Of a stretch of 64,000 nucleotides of DNA, positions 26,823 through 36,419 are shown piece after piece. This stretch comes from Candidatus Mycalebacterium zealandia (lineage in GTDB: Bacteria > Desulfobacterota_D > UBA1144 > Nemesobacterales > Mycalebacteriaceae), in assembly GCA_014075295.1 (NCBI GenBank), contig CP046180.1, forward strand, positions 62,001 through 126,000. The letters run 5' to 3'. The notes below the pieces were generated by a model. That model made no database searches, was not told the DNA's origin, and saw nothing but the letters and a program-made list of their open reading frames with translations. Both the position numbers and the translations under genes were made by a program. Within the stretch, counting starts at the first letter, position 1; every line of letters starts with the position of its first letter.

Positions 26823-28466
26823 ATGCAGGATGAGAAACTCACTTCCAATTACATAATCTTCGCCGTTCTCGCTCTGGGAATAATCTTCGGATACTCAAAA
26901 CTGTTTCCGCAACCGACCGGAAACCCCAAACCTGTGGTAACCGAAAAAACCGATGCATTGAACACAGGCGGGGAAATGCAAGCCGCGCCAATGGACGCAC
27001 AATGGGAGCCTCCAACCCTGCCGGCCGCCGCACGGAGCGGAAAAACCGTGGAGGTTCAAACCTCTCTCTACACGGCGTATGTGGACACCGCCGGTGGGAC
27101 CATAAAAAAGCTGGTTCTTAAAAACTACTCTGAAAGCCCTGAAGACGGGTCGGAATCTCTCACGCTTGTCGGAGGAAAGTGGTCATCTCCGGAAACGGTC
27201 TTGTCTCTGGAAAACACCAACCTCCCGAACCCGGTTCCGTTTGAATATAAAGGCGAAACCACGGTCAAGGTGGAGGGGCTCGCGAGGGAAATCGCGCTTT
27301 CATACGAGCAAAACGGCTTCAGGATTGTCAAAAAACTGTCGTTCACGCCGGACACTTACATGATTGGCGGCAAATACGAGATAGAAAACCGGTCGGCGAA
27401 AACCGCCGAATACGCCTTGCATTTTCTCCAGCGCGGAAAAATAGAAGAGGCGGATTACGGACCGACCAACGCCCTTGTTGTTTCCGTCAACGGCGAGAAA
27501 AAACAGTTCAATGGCGGAGATGACGTGGGAAAACCTCTCACGGGCGGAGTTGACTGGCTGGGATTTTCAAAAAAATACTTCATAATCGCGGCGCTTCCCG
27601 AATCGGGTGAAACAACACAGGTCAAGACTTCCACAAAAGACGGGCGTGAGATTAAAACGCGTTTTTCATACGGAAGGTTTTCAATTCCTTCGGGCGCGGT
27701 TTCGGAGCGTAAGTGGAAAACGTATATGGGGCCGAAGCAGGAAAATATGCTTTCGGCGGCCGGTTACGGATTTGAAAACGCCATTGATTACGGCTGGTTT
27801 GGAACGCTTTCAAAACTTGCGGTGCGTGTTCTGAAATACTCCAACGGCTTTTTTGACAACTACGGAGTCTCAATAATTGTCATAACGGTCGTATTCCGTC
27901 TGCTGTTTCTGCCTCTTTCCATAAAGGGAATGAGGTCAATGAAGAAAATGCAGAAAAAAATGGAGACCTTAAAACCCAAACTGGACGCACTCAAGGAAAA
28001 GTTCAAGGACGACAAAAAACGTCAGAACGAAGAGATGATGAAGCTTTACTCAAATCACGGAATCAACCCTCTCAGCAGTCTTGGCGGCTGTCTGCCGATG
28101 CTTGCTCAAGTCCCGGTGTTTATCGCGCTTTATTACGGATTGCTGTATTCAATAGAGTTGCGCCACAGTTCGTTTCTGTGGATAAGCGACCTTTCCGCGG
28201 CGGAGATGCTGTTTGATGTGCCGGGAACTTCCGTGCCGTTTAGAATTCTCCCGCTTGCAATGGGGGTTTCGTGGTGGTTCTCAACAAAATTGACCCCCAT
28301 CGCGGCAGCCGGCGACACTGCCGCGATGCAGGCGAAAATAATGCAGTTTATGCCTCTTGTTTTCACCTTTGTTATGTGGGATTTTCCTTCGGGGCTTGTG
28401 CTTTACTGGACGGCAAGCAACGTGTTGAGCGTGGCGCAGCAATTGTACATAAACAGAAGCACATAG
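26823..28466 (+). CDS. yidC: Membrane protein insertase YidC
   Basis: 547 aa, the long Gram-negative form. N-terminal membrane anchor (YIIFAVLALGIIFGYSKLF), a large periplasmic beta domain (about 60-340), then the conserved insertase core: NYGVSIIVITVVFRLLFLPL with the hydrophilic-groove arginine, the cytoplasmic hairpin KKMQKKMETLKPKLDALKE, PLSSLGGCLPMLAQVPVFIALYY and the final helix DFPSGLVLYWTASNVLSVAQQ. Works with SecYEG and alone. Confidence 0.97.
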   Translation: MQDEKLTSNYIIFAVLALGIIFGYSKLFPQPTGNPKPVVTEKTDALNTGGEMQAAPMDAQWEPPTLPAAARSGKTVEVQTSLYTAYVDTAGGTIKKLVLKNYSESPEDGSESLTLVGGKWSSPETVLSLENTNLPNPVPFEYKGETTVKVEGLAREIALSYEQNGFRIVKKLSFTPDTYMIGGKYEIENRSAKTAEYALHFLQRGKIEEADYGPTNALVVSVNGEKKQFNGGDDVGKPLTGGVDWLGFSKKYFIIAALPESGETTQVKTSTKDGREIKTRFSYGRFSIPSGAVSERKWKTYMGPKQENMLSAAGYGFENAIDYGWFGTLSKLAVRVLKYSNGFFDNYGVSIIVITVVFRLLFLPLSIKGMRSMKKMQKKMETLKPKLDALKEKFKDDKKRQNEEMMKLYSNHGINPLSSLGGCLPMLAQVPVFIALYYGLLYSIELRHSSFLWISDLSAAEMLFDVPGTSVPFRILPLAMGVSWWFSTKLTPIAAAGDTAAMQAKIMQFMPLVFTFVMWDFPSGLVLYWTASNVLSVAQQLYINRST

Positions 28467-28486
28467 GATAAAATAAGGAGATGGAT

Positions 28487-29179
28487 ATGAAAGAAGTGGA
28501 AAAAGAAGCGGAAACTACCGAGGAAGCTCTTGAAGAAGCGCTTATTGAACTCGGAGTCCACAGGAATAAAGTTTTTGTTGAGGTTCTTCGCAAGCCATCA
28601 AAAGGCATTTTTGGAATCGGCGGCAGAAAAGCAAAAATCAGGGTTGCTCTGAAAAGCAAAAGCGGCGCGGACGGCTCGCCACAGGAAGATATAAGCTATT
28701 CATCCGAAGAGGTGCGTGAACATGCCGGAGAAGCAACAAAAAAAATTCTGGATATCATGGGCATTAACCACTCCATTAACGTGTCTGAAACCGATTCGGC
28801 AATAGAGTTGGACTTGAACGTTGATGAATATCAGGGGTTGTTGATAGGCAAATACGGGGAAACCCTGAGAAACTTTGAATACATTGTTTCCAGAATAGTT
28901 TCGTCCAAAACCGGCAAGCCTCCCAACAGAGGCAAAAGGATTTCAATAGACGTCAACGACTACAAAAGGAAAAGAGAGAAAGAGATTGAAAGAAAAGCCG
29001 TTGAAGCCGCGAAAAAGGTAATTGAGTCCGGCAGGCCGTTCACTTTTCACAGAATGCAGGCTTACGAAAGAAAAGTCGTTTACACAGCCGTTAAAGAGAT
29101 GAGCGGGGTTAAGTTCGAGACAAAAGAGGACGGCAATGCGAAGAAAATCACCTTTCTGCCCGCCTCGCGTGACAATTAG
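28487..29179 (+). CDS. khpB: RNA-binding protein KhpB (Jag): Jag-N, KH and R3H domains
   Basis: 230 aa. Jag N-terminal domain (EEALEEALIELGVHRNKV, then KPSKGIFGIGGRKAKI), KH domain with the loop LLIGKYGETLRNFEYIV, and a C-terminal R3H domain (GRPFTFHRMQAYERKVVYTA). AAGGAG at 28475-28480 directly abuts an ATG at 28481 but stands 6 bases before the ATG at 28487, so the latter is chosen. KhpB pairs with KhpA in other bacteria, and khpA is present at 60.2 kb. Confidence 0.95.
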   Translation: MKEVEKEAETTEEALEEALIELGVHRNKVFVEVLRKPSKGIFGIGGRKAKIRVALKSKSGADGSPQEDISYSSEEVREHAGEATKKILDIMGINHSINVSETDSAIELDLNVDEYQGLLIGKYGETLRNFEYIVSRIVSSKTGKPPNRGKRISIDVNDYKRKREKEIERKAVEAAKKVIESGRPFTFHRMQAYERKVVYTAVKEMSGVKFETKEDGNAKKITFLPASRDN

Positions 29180-29193
29180 AGATAATTTACTCC

Positions 29194-29961
29194 TTGCACG
29201 ATGAAGCGGAAAAATTTCTTGAAATTCTGTCCGGCACCGGAAAAGGCGCGGTTTTAACCGGAGCCGGAATAAGCACCGAGTCCGGCATACCGGACTACAG
29301 ATCTCCCGATAAGGGATTGTGGGAAAAGATGGACCAGTCGGTCGTGTCTCTTGACGGGTTTATGCAAAACCCGTCCGCCTACTATTCATACGCTCTGGAA
29401 CTTCACCCGGTCCGTAGCGCCGCAAAACCCAACGCCGGACATTTTCTGTTTGCCGAACTTGAAGCGCGGAAAATGACGAACGGCGTCATAACTCAGAATG
29501 TGGACGGCTTGCACGGCGAAGCGGGTTCCAAAACCGTGCATGAGCTGCACGGCTCAATACGCGAAACCGTATGCATCAAATGCGGTGGAAAAACGCCGAT
29601 GGACGAGGTTATGAAAAGAGTGAAAAACGGACAAACCGCACCCGAATGCGAATGCGGCGGAATTTTGAAACCCAACGCCGTTTTCTTTGGAGAGCCCCTT
29701 CCGCGCGAACCTTGGAATGCGGCCATTGAACTTGTGGAGGAGTGCGGGGTTCTTATAGTTGCCGGCTCGTCTTTACTGGTAACACCCGCAAGCACGCTTC
29801 CTCAAATCGCACTGCGAAACGGCGCGAAACTCATAATTCTCAATTTGATGGAAACGCCTTACGATAAAGACTCGGATCTTGTGGTGAGAGAAAAAATCGC
29901 CGTGTTCGCGGCGGAAGCGACGAAAATCCTCTCAGACCTGAAAACCGAGTTTCTTAATTGA
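29194..29961 (+). CDS. cobB: NAD-dependent protein deacylase, sirtuin family
   Basis: 255 aa, cytoplasmic. TGAGISTESGIPDYRS and TQNVDGLH bind NAD and contain the catalytic histidine region (VHELHGS); zinc ligands are CIKCGG and CECGG; KPNAVFFGEPLP and AGSSLLVTPAS complete the Rossmann site. Removes acyl groups from lysines, classically reversing acetyl-CoA synthetase acetylation. TTG start at 29194, 14 bases after khpB, with no clear ribosome site. Its 3' end overlaps the convergent beta-barrel gene by 8 bases. Confidence 0.95.
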   Translation: MHDEAEKFLEILSGTGKGAVLTGAGISTESGIPDYRSPDKGLWEKMDQSVVSLDGFMQNPSAYYSYALELHPVRSAAKPNAGHFLFAELEARKMTNGVITQNVDGLHGEAGSKTVHELHGSIRETVCIKCGGKTPMDEVMKRVKNGQTAPECECGGILKPNAVFFGEPLPREPWNAAIELVEECGVLIVAGSSLLVTPASTLPQIALRNGAKLIILNLMETPYDKDSDLVVREKIAVFAAEATKILSDLKTEFLN

Positions 29962-30598
29962 AAATACGCAGGTTGAGCCCGACACCGAAAGCAAGCGCGT
30001 CCGAATTGTGCTCGTAAGCAAATGAACTGTTCAAAGAGATTCTTTCGGTGAGACTAAAATTAGAGTCAACTCCAATCTCAATACCGTCTCCGAACTCATC
30101 CATCCAGTTGTAATTGACACCCAAAAGCATTGTTAGACGCCCCTGACTTAACTCAGCGCCCGTGTTCAGACCCCATATAAGTTCGGTGTTTTCGTATTCG
30201 GCAACTGAAGGCTGCTGTTTCGACTTTGCCGTGGAAATACCGAGCATGGCTCCCGCAAGCAGTTTGATGTGCGGGGTAATGCTCCTGTGGATGGTCGGAT
30301 TAACCTGCGCATCAAAAACCCATGTCTTATCTTCCGAACCGACCTGCGCATAAGTCAGTTCGGTAATGAAATCCAAATCCTGACCGGGGAAAAGATTTGC
30401 GCCAATCTGAAATCCCTGAAATCTGCTTTTACCTGATTGGCTGGCAATTTCGCCGCCATACTCTTTTGAGATAAATTTGGTGGTTATGGAACGATTGCCC
30501 AGCATGCTTTTAGCACCGGTTTCCGCCGCAGACGGAAAAACGCTGACAGACACCACTGCCAAACCCATAACCAGTAACGATAGTATGAATTTCTTCAT
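29954..30598 (-). CDS. Secreted outer-membrane beta-barrel-like protein
   Basis: 214 aa. Signal peptide about 1-26 (LSLLVMGLAVVSVSVFPSAA). The rest alternates polar and hydrophobic residues in short strands (FQGFQIGANLF, LDFITELTYAQV, HIKLLAGAMLGI, RLTMLLGVNYNWM, ISLNSSFAYEH, LAFGVGLNLRIF), about eight to ten, with a C-terminal strand ending FN. This fits a small outer-membrane barrel. No specific family recognised. AGGAG at 8 bases from the ATG. Own promoter upstream. Confidence 0.78.
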   Translation of the reverse strand: MKKFILSLLVMGLAVVSVSVFPSAAETGAKSMLGNRSITTKFISKEYGGEIASQSGKSRFQGFQIGANLFPGQDLDFITELTYAQVGSEDKTWVFDAQVNPTIHRSITPHIKLLAGAMLGISTAKSKQQPSVAEYENTELIWGLNTGAELSQGRLTMLLGVNYNWMDEFGDGIEIGVDSNFSLTERISLNSSFAYEHNSDALAFGVGLNLRIFN

Positions 30599-30645
30599 TG
30601 TTTAATCTCCTCTCTCCTGTTTCACCCGGCCATATTGGAAGCCAT

Positions 30646-30675
30646 ATTATAGACTAACAAAGGTTTACTTAACAA
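30646..30675 (-). promoter_or_regulatory. Candidate promoter of the beta-barrel gene
   Basis: Minus strand: TTGTTA (30675-30670), 18-base spacer, perfect TATAAT (30651-30646). About 40 leader bases to the ATG at 30598. Confidence 0.55.
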
Positions 30676-30716
30676 GACAAAATTGAATTTGCGGTCTCCG
30701 GACATTTTAAGTTTTT

Positions 30717-31163
30717 TCAGTCCGACTCCCTTCTCTGGACGAGAATAACCCATTTGCCCTTCTGCACAACCTCATTTTCCTGATTAAGAACCTCAAGATC
30801 CCAGATGAAAAAACCCATATTGGGCCTCTTGTGTTCACGTTTTTCAGCAAGTTTGCGTTTAATTTTTATCGTGTCTCCAAACTTGACCGCTCCTGAAAAA
30901 CGCCAGTCTTCAAGACCCATAAACGCTATGGTCGCGAGCCTGGGCATTGTAAACCACAGACCTGAAGATATTGAAAGAACGCACAATCCGTGAGCGACTC
31001 TGGTTTTGAAAACCGTCTTTTTCGCAAACTCCTCGTCTATGTGCATGTTGTTGAAATCCGCCGAAAGCCCGGCGAAGTTCGTAACATCGGCTTCGGTAAC
31101 CGTTCTGCCGGTGCTTTCATGCTCCTCGCCAACCTCAATATCTTCGTAGAAAACCTTTGACAT
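30717..31163 (-). CDS. MaoC-family (R)-specific enoyl-CoA hydratase-like protein
   Basis: 148 aa hot-dog fold. YEDIEVGEEHESTGRTVTEADVTNFAGLSADFNNMHIDEEFAK contains the hydratase-type D-x(4)-H motif (Asp, Asn, His), and FKTRVAHGLCVLSISSGL the conserved glycine-rich helix. Hydrates or dehydrates acyl-CoA thioesters. Third gene of an operon with a thiolase-like protein and a DUF35 protein, an arrangement known from side-chain degradation modules. Confidence 0.93.
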   Translation of the reverse strand: MSKVFYEDIEVGEEHESTGRTVTEADVTNFAGLSADFNNMHIDEEFAKKTVFKTRVAHGLCVLSISSGLWFTMPRLATIAFMGLEDWRFSGAVKFGDTIKIKRKLAEKREHKRPNMGFFIWDLEVLNQENEVVQKGKWVILVQRRESD

Positions 31164-31182
31164 AACAGACTTCCTCCTGCTC

Positions 31183-31602
31183 CTATTTCGCGGGACGGAA
31201 CTTCGGAAGCGTTACCTCTTCGGTAACGTCGTCAAAAACGACCTCAACTTCCATTCCTATCTCCACATCATTCACATCGCACTCAACGATGTTTGACATC
31301 ATCTTCACACCTTCGTCAAGCTCCACAAGCGCGACCACGTAAGAGCCGTCTTCCTTATAGGCCTTTGTGGGGCCCATGTGGTGGATTGAGAAGGTCCAGA
31401 CTTTCCCTTTGCCCGGAGACTTGACCCACTCAATGTCGGCGCTCATGTCGTCTCCCGGGGAGAAAGCCCTGGGGTAAAAGAAAAATTCTCCCGTCTGCTT
31501 TGATCTGGGAAGCATAAGATCATGCTTCTTGCAACCATCCCAGAAAGGTTTTGTTTCCGGACGAAATTCCGGAAGCGGTTTTGCGTATTTGTTTTCAGCC
31601 AT
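31183..31602 (-). CDS. DUF35 OB-fold protein without zinc-ribbon cysteines
   Basis: 139 aa. The N-terminal helix PFWDGCKKHDLMLPRSKQTG corresponds to the rubredoxin-like zinc ribbon of DUF35 proteins, but only one cysteine remains, so the zinc site is lost. The C-terminal OB fold is intact (GKGKVWTFSIHH, SYVVALVELDEGVKMMSNIV, GMEVEVVFDDV). DUF35 proteins are obligate partners of thiolase-like enzymes, here the next gene upstream. Gap of 39 bases to it and 19 to maoC. Confidence 0.9.
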   Translation of the reverse strand: MAENKYAKPLPEFRPETKPFWDGCKKHDLMLPRSKQTGEFFFYPRAFSPGDDMSADIEWVKSPGKGKVWTFSIHHMGPTKAYKEDGSYVVALVELDEGVKMMSNIVECDVNDVEIGMEVEVVFDDVTEEVTLPKFRPAK

Positions 31603-31641
31603 TGTTTAAGATTCCTCCGTTTGAAATGTGAAACACTCCGG

Positions 31642-32850
31642 TCAGTTAAGCGGCTGGTTGCCCAGCAGAACCGTGCTGTGAGCGCTCACGATACCGCCGT
31701 TACCGTGCACAAGGGCGACTTCAGCGTCTTCAATCTGTCTTTTGCCAGCCGTGCCGCGAAGCTGCAAAGTTGCTTCAACAACATGGTGCATGGCTCCGAG
31801 ATGCGCCTGAGACAAAAGCCCGCCGTGCGTGTTGACCGGCAGGTCCTTACCCTTTTCCATTCTGCCTTCAAGAGCAAAAGGACCGCCCTCTCCGGGCTTC
31901 ACAAATCCCAGTCCTTCAAGTTCAAGAAGAACCGTTATCGTGAAACAATCGTAAAGAAACGCGACATCAACATCGTCCTTTGTAATACCGGCGGTGCCGA
32001 ACGCTTTGTCGCCCGAAGTTTTCACCGCGCCGTATATCTGCCCCAAATCGTTCAATGTGGTCAGATACTGGTGGGAATATCCCTGTCCCATTCCCCACAG
32101 GTAGGCAAGGTTGTTGCTTATTCCGAGTTCTTTCGCCTTGTCCTCGGTTGTGATGATGAAAGCGCAACCGCCGTCAGAGATGATTGAGCAGTCGTATTTG
32201 GTGAGCGGCTCCGCAATTATGCGGGACTCAAGCACTTCCTCAACCGAAAGCGGCTCTTTGTTCATCGCGTTTTCCTTGTCCGCCGCGTGTTTTCTCATTG
32301 TTGTGGCAACGGCGGCAAGATGCTCTCTCTTGTTGCCGTATTCGTGAAGGTATCTCTGTGCCGCAAGAGCGTATCCGCCCGGGGTTGTGAGACCGTAAGG
32401 AAACTCAAACTCCGCGTGGCACATCTCCCTTATAAGAGCGACCATTCCGGAGGAAGATATTCCCGAAAGCGTGTTGTCCCCTCTAACGCACAGAACGACT
32501 TCCGACTGCCCGGACGCAATTGCCATAGCCGCTTCGGCAACCATCCACACCGCCGTGGAACCGCCAACCGCTATGGAAGAGAAAAACTTCGGGTTCATTC
32601 CGAAATAGTCCGCAAAAGTGGTGCAGTGCATAAACGTCTGCTCCACAAGCGAAAATGCCGTTACGAGACCGTCAACATCCGTTTTTTTGATTCCGGCGTC
32701 TTCTATCGCGATTTTTGACGCTTCGGAAAGAAAGTGAAAAGAACTTTTGTCAGGGATCTTGCCCTGCTCCGTTTCGCCGACTCCGGCGATGACTATTTTA
32801 TGCTTTTTCAGAAGCTCGCGGGCTTCTTTCATACCGAGTTCTGCACCCAT
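31642..32850 (-). CDS. Thiolase-fold lipid-transfer-type protein (Ltp2-like, no nucleophilic Cys seen)
   Basis: 402 aa. Thiolase fold of the lipid-transfer/SCP-x branch: IVIAGVGETEQGK, AIEDAGIKKTDVDGL, FLYDCFTITVLLELEGLGF, NTHGGLLSQAHLGAMHHVVE and VHGNGGIVSAHSTVLLG. At the place of the usual catalytic cysteine the sequence reads AVGGSTAVW, so condensation/thiolysis chemistry is doubtful. Ltp2-type relatives without the cysteine are retro-aldolases acting with a DUF35 partner, which is what follows here. ATG at 32850 with GGAG at 9 bases. First gene of the operon. Confidence 0.88.
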   Translation of the reverse strand: MGAELGMKEARELLKKHKIVIAGVGETEQGKIPDKSSFHFLSEASKIAIEDAGIKKTDVDGLVTAFSLVEQTFMHCTTFADYFGMNPKFFSSIAVGGSTAVWMVAEAAMAIASGQSEVVLCVRGDNTLSGISSSGMVALIREMCHAEFEFPYGLTTPGGYALAAQRYLHEYGNKREHLAAVATTMRKHAADKENAMNKEPLSVEEVLESRIIAEPLTKYDCSIISDGGCAFIITTEDKAKELGISNNLAYLWGMGQGYSHQYLTTLNDLGQIYGAVKTSGDKAFGTAGITKDDVDVAFLYDCFTITVLLELEGLGFVKPGEGGPFALEGRMEKGKDLPVNTHGGLLSQAHLGAMHHVVEATLQLRGTAGKRQIEDAEVALVHGNGGIVSAHSTVLLGNQPLN

Positions 32851-32911
32851 TGGTAAATACTCCCCCTTGTCTTAGATAAACAGGACTTATAAACTACAAC
32901 GGACGGAAAAA

Positions 32912-33238
32912 ATGTCAAACGGCAGCCGGCTCAAGCGTTCTAAAATGGTGGTTTTAAGCAAAACGGAAGTCCAAAAGAGACTGAAAAAACTTCCCGGCTG
33001 GAAGGCGGGCAAAAGTTCCATCTACACAAATTTCACGCTTTCGAACTTCTCCGAAGCGCTGGCTTTTGTCGTTCGCACGGGCATTGAGGCGGAAAAAGCC
33101 GACCATCATCCCGACATTCTCATGCACGGGTGGAAAAAGGTGAAAATCACGCTTTCCACACACAGCGAGGGCGGCGTTACAAAAAAGGATTTCGCACTCG
33201 CGGACAAAATCTCAAAACTTGCCGGAGACGCAAAATGA
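32912..33238 (+). CDS. phhB: Pterin-4a-carbinolamine dehydratase
   Basis: 108 aa. LPGWKAGKSSIYTNFTLSNF and EAEKADHHPDILMHGWKKVKITLSTHSEGG give the family's paired histidine motif (DHHP) that dehydrates 4a-hydroxytetrahydrobiopterin; some members serve in folate or molybdopterin metabolism instead. No aromatic amino acid hydroxylase is in view, so its role here is open. ATG at 32912; a shorter start at 32945 is possible. Overlaps the DUF1761 gene by 4 bases. Confidence 0.93.
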   Translation: MSNGSRLKRSKMVVLSKTEVQKRLKKLPGWKAGKSSIYTNFTLSNFSEALAFVVRTGIEAEKADHHPDILMHGWKKVKITLSTHSEGGVTKKDFALADKISKLAGDAK

Positions 33239-33636
33239 ACCTTTTAAGAGTGAACTTCATATCCGTGATTGCCGCGACCGTTGTCGCGTTTGTGTTTGGA
33301 GCCGTTTGGCATGACGAGGCGGTTTTCGGCGGAATTTTCATGGAAGCGATGGGAATTGTTGAAGTGGACGCCACGCCGCTGAAAATGGCGGTTGAGTTCG
33401 CGAAGCAGTTTCTTATTTGCCTTGTTGTTGCCGCAATCGCCGCCGGGTTGGGACTCAAAACCACAGAAGACGCCTTCAAGTTGAGCGTTATCGTGGGAAT
33501 CGGAATTGTCGGCGCGGTTATAGTGAGCCAGCACACCTGGGGCGGTCTGCCAATGGTCGTAACCGCGATTGATGTCGGTTATTCGTATGTGAGCGTTCTG
33601 ATTTTCTCTCTCGCGGCGTGTTTGTGGGGGAAATAA
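33235..33636 (+). CDS. DUF1761-type small membrane protein
   Basis: 133 aa from the ATG at 33235 (ATGA overlap with phhB). Four hydrophobic segments: ISVIAATVVAFVFGAVWH, FLICLVVAAIAAGLGL, LSVIVGIGIVGAVIVS and YVSVLIFSLAACLWG. The pattern FGAVWHDEAVFG after the first helix matches DUF1761 inner membrane proteins of unknown function. Convergent with secA, 3 bases apart. Confidence 0.85.
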   Translation: MNLLRVNFISVIAATVVAFVFGAVWHDEAVFGGIFMEAMGIVEVDATPLKMAVEFAKQFLICLVVAAIAAGLGLKTTEDAFKLSVIVGIGIVGAVIVSQHTWGGLPMVVTAIDVGYSYVSVLIFSLAACLWGK

Positions 33637-33639
33637 ACT

Positions 33640-36369
33640 TCACACACCGCAACACTTCTTGTATTTCTTTCCGCTTCCGCAGGGGCACGGGTCATTCCTG
33701 CCGACTTTCTCTTCGGTGCGGCGCACGGGAGCCGAAACCTGCCGGGCTGGTGGCGCTTCGGCTTCTCCGCCGGATGATAAAAACACATCCTGAGTTTCGC
33801 GTTGCGGTTCCAAACTGGGAACATCGTCCTCGCGCGCAAGCCGGATGCTGAAAAACTTCGTGCAAACCTCTTCCTCGTATGTCGCGACCAGATTTGAAAA
33901 CATCTCAAAACCCTCGTTCTTGTATTCGTAAAGCGGGTTTTTCTGAGCGTAACTGCGAAAGCTGATGCCCTCTCTAAGATGATCCATCCCAAGCAGGTGG
34001 TCTTTCCACAAAGCGTCAATTGTTTGAAGCATTATGAACCTCTGAATCTCAAACACATTTTCGGCGTTTCCGATTTCAGACTCTTTTTCGGAGTATCTGT
34101 CCGTAATCAAACGCTCAAGCCCGCCCGCGTCCGCTTCCCTGTCTCCGAGATTGAATATGCTTTGCGCCTCTTTTTTGACGGCGTCGGAGTCTTCACCCGT
34201 GGCGGCGGACATTTCCTCTAAAAGTTCGTGTGAAAGTTTTTTTACTATTCCAAGGAAATTGTCTTTTAGCGCCTCGCCGCCCTCAAGAATTTCGCGGCGC
34301 AGTTTGTAAACAACCTCGCGCTGAGTGTTCAGCACATCATCGTAATCAAGCAGGTGTTTTCTTATGTCAAAATTGCGGCTTTCCACCTTCTTCTGCGCGG
34401 ACTCAATAACCTTCGTCATCATTCCATGCTCCATCGGAACGCCCTCTTCCCAACCGACCATATCCATAACCGAGGCGACCCTGTCAGACGCGAAAATTCT
34501 CATAAGCGGGTCTTCAAGCGATATGTAGAAACGGGACGAACCGGCATCTCCCTGGCGCCCCGACCGTCCGCGCAACTGGTTATCTATGCGGCGGGACTCA
34601 TGCCGTTCCGAACCGATTATGTGAAGCCCACCGAGTTCTACAACCTCTTTTTTATTCGCTTCGGCGGTTGCCTGCGCTTGCTCAAAAGACATGTCTTCCG
34701 AGGCGGTAAATTCGGGATTGCCTCCAAGAACAATGTCCGTTCCCCTGCCCGCCATGTTGGTCGCGATTGTAACCGAGCCCTTTTTGCCGGCTTGAGCGAC
34801 TATCTCCGCCTCTTTGGCGTGATTTTTGGCGTTCAAAACCTGATGCGTGATTCCCTCTTCTTGAAGGTGCGCGGAGATTTTTTCGGACTGCTCTATTGAA
34901 GTTGTGCCGACAAGCACGGGCCTGCCGATTTCGTTTAATTCTTTTATTTCTTCGCAGATTGCGGAGTTTTTTTCATCCTCGGTGCGGTAAATCACATCGT
35001 CAAAATCCCGCCTTACCATATCCATGTGAGTCGGCACAACGGCGACCCCGAGTTTGTATATTTTCTGAAACTCAAACGCCTCGGTGTCCGCCGTTCCGGT
35101 CATGCCCGAAAGTTTTTCATACATTCTGAAATAGTTTTGAAGCGTTACTGTGGCAAGCGTTTGGTTTTCCTGCTCAATTTCGGCTTTTTCCTTCGCCTCA
35201 ACCGCCTGATGAAGCCCGTCGCTCCACCGCCGCCCCTCCATGAGCCGCCCGGTGAACTCGTCCACAATCACAACCTTTCCGTCCCGCACCATGTAGTCCA
35301 CATCGCGGTGATACAGATGCCGCGCCCGCAACGACTGATTTACGCAGTGAAGCGTCTCAAGGTTTGACGGGTCGTAGAGGTTTTGAATTCCAAGCGCGGA
35401 TTCCACTTTTGAAATTCCGGTTTCAAACAACTCGGCGCGGCGGTTTTTTTCATCAATGGAAAAATCTTCGTCCTTGGAGAGATTCACCACCACGCGGTCT
35501 ATTTTGTTGTAAATGTCGGTTGAGCCGCCCGAAGGTCCTGAAATAATCAGCGGCGTGCGCGCCTCGTCTATGAGAATGCTGTCAACCTCGTCAACAATGG
35601 CGAAAAAATGACCGCGCTGGACGTATTCTTCCAGAGAAAAACCCATGTTGTCTCGCAGATAATCAAAACCGAATTCGTTGTTTGTGCCGTATGTAACATC
35701 GCAGGCATACGCCTCATTTTTTGAACATTCGGCGAGTTTTGTCTTAAAAGCCGCGACCGCAGAGGCATTTTTTCCGCCCGGCAGCGGGGGGTTTTCCCCG
35801 CCAACCCAGACCGACATATTTCCGGCGCTCGCAGCTTCGGGGTCTTCCCATTCCACGCGGTATGACTGCCCGGAGTTTATAACGCCGATTTCAAGCCCCA
35901 GAAGTTTGTAGACCGCGCCCATCCACATCGCGTCTCTGGCGGCAAGATAGTCGTTGACGGTAACCAGATGCGCGCCTTTTCCGGCAAGCGCGTTCAAATA
36001 AAGCGCGGGGACGGCGACAAGGGTTTTTCCCTCGCCCGTTTTCATCTCCGCCACCTCTCCGCCGTGCAGAACAATCGCGCCGATAATCTGCACGTCAAAA
36101 TGCCTCATTCCGGTCGCCCGTTTGGACGCCTCGCGCACAAGGGCAAACGCTTCGGGAAGAATTTCGCCAAACGCCTTGTTAAGTTCATCTTTTGAAGCCG
36201 AATCGGGAATACGCCCGCGCAATTCTGCGGTTTTTTCAGCGATCTGCGCGTTCGTAAGAGACGAAACCTCCGCCTCAAGCACGTTCACGCTCTCCACAGC
36301 GGAACGCATACGCCGAATACGCCTGTCATTGCTGGTTCCGACTATCTTTTTGAATACATTTCCGAGCAT
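33640..36369 (-). CDS. secA: Preprotein translocase ATPase SecA
   Basis: 909 aa motor of the Sec export channel. Walker [10 protein letters not shown], the DEAD-type box [42 protein letters not shown], and a C-terminal SecB/zinc-binding tail [16 protein letters not shown]. The presence of that tail suggests contact with SecB or phospholipids. ATG at 36369, no clear ribosome site; the short gap to 36420 is promoter-poor. Confidence 0.98.
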   Translation of the reverse strand: MLGNVFKKIVGTSNDRRIRRMRSAVESVNVLEAEVSSLTNAQIAEKTAELRGRIPDSASKDELNKAFGEILPEAFALVREASKRATGMRHFDVQIIGAIVLHGGEVAEMKTGEGKTLVAVPALYLNALAGKGAHLVTVNDYLAARDAMWMGAVYKLLGLEIGVINSGQSYRVEWEDPEAASAGNMSVWVGGENPPLPGGKNASAVAAFKTKLAECSKNEAYACDVTYGTNNEFGFDYLRDNMGFSLEEYVQRGHFFAIVDEVDSILIDEARTPLIISGPSGGSTDIYNKIDRVVVNLSKDEDFSIDEKNRRAELFETGISKVESALGIQNLYDPSNLETLHCVNQSLRARHLYHRDVDYMVRDGKVVIVDEFTGRLMEGRRWSDGLHQAVEAKEKAEIEQENQTLATVTLQNYFRMYEKLSGMTGTADTEAFEFQKIYKLGVAVVPTHMDMVRRDFDDVIYRTEDEKNSAICEEIKELNEIGRPVLVGTTSIEQSEKISAHLQEEGITHQVLNAKNHAKEAEIVAQAGKKGSVTIATNMAGRGTDIVLGGNPEFTASEDMSFEQAQATAEANKKEVVELGGLHIIGSERHESRRIDNQLRGRSGRQGDAGSSRFYISLEDPLMRIFASDRVASVMDMVGWEEGVPMEHGMMTKVIESAQKKVESRNFDIRKHLLDYDDVLNTQREVVYKLRREILEGGEALKDNFLGIVKKLSHELLEEMSAATGEDSDAVKKEAQSIFNLGDREADAGGLERLITDRYSEKESEIGNAENVFEIQRFIMLQTIDALWKDHLLGMDHLREGISFRSYAQKNPLYEYKNEGFEMFSNLVATYEEEVCTKFFSIRLAREDDVPSLEPQRETQDVFLSSGGEAEAPPARQVSAPVRRTEEKVGRNDPCPCGSGKKYKKCCGV

Positions 36370-36419
36370 GCAGGGGGTAGTTTAACATACGGAGCACGGA
36401 GAAAACGGCGTGAACATAT

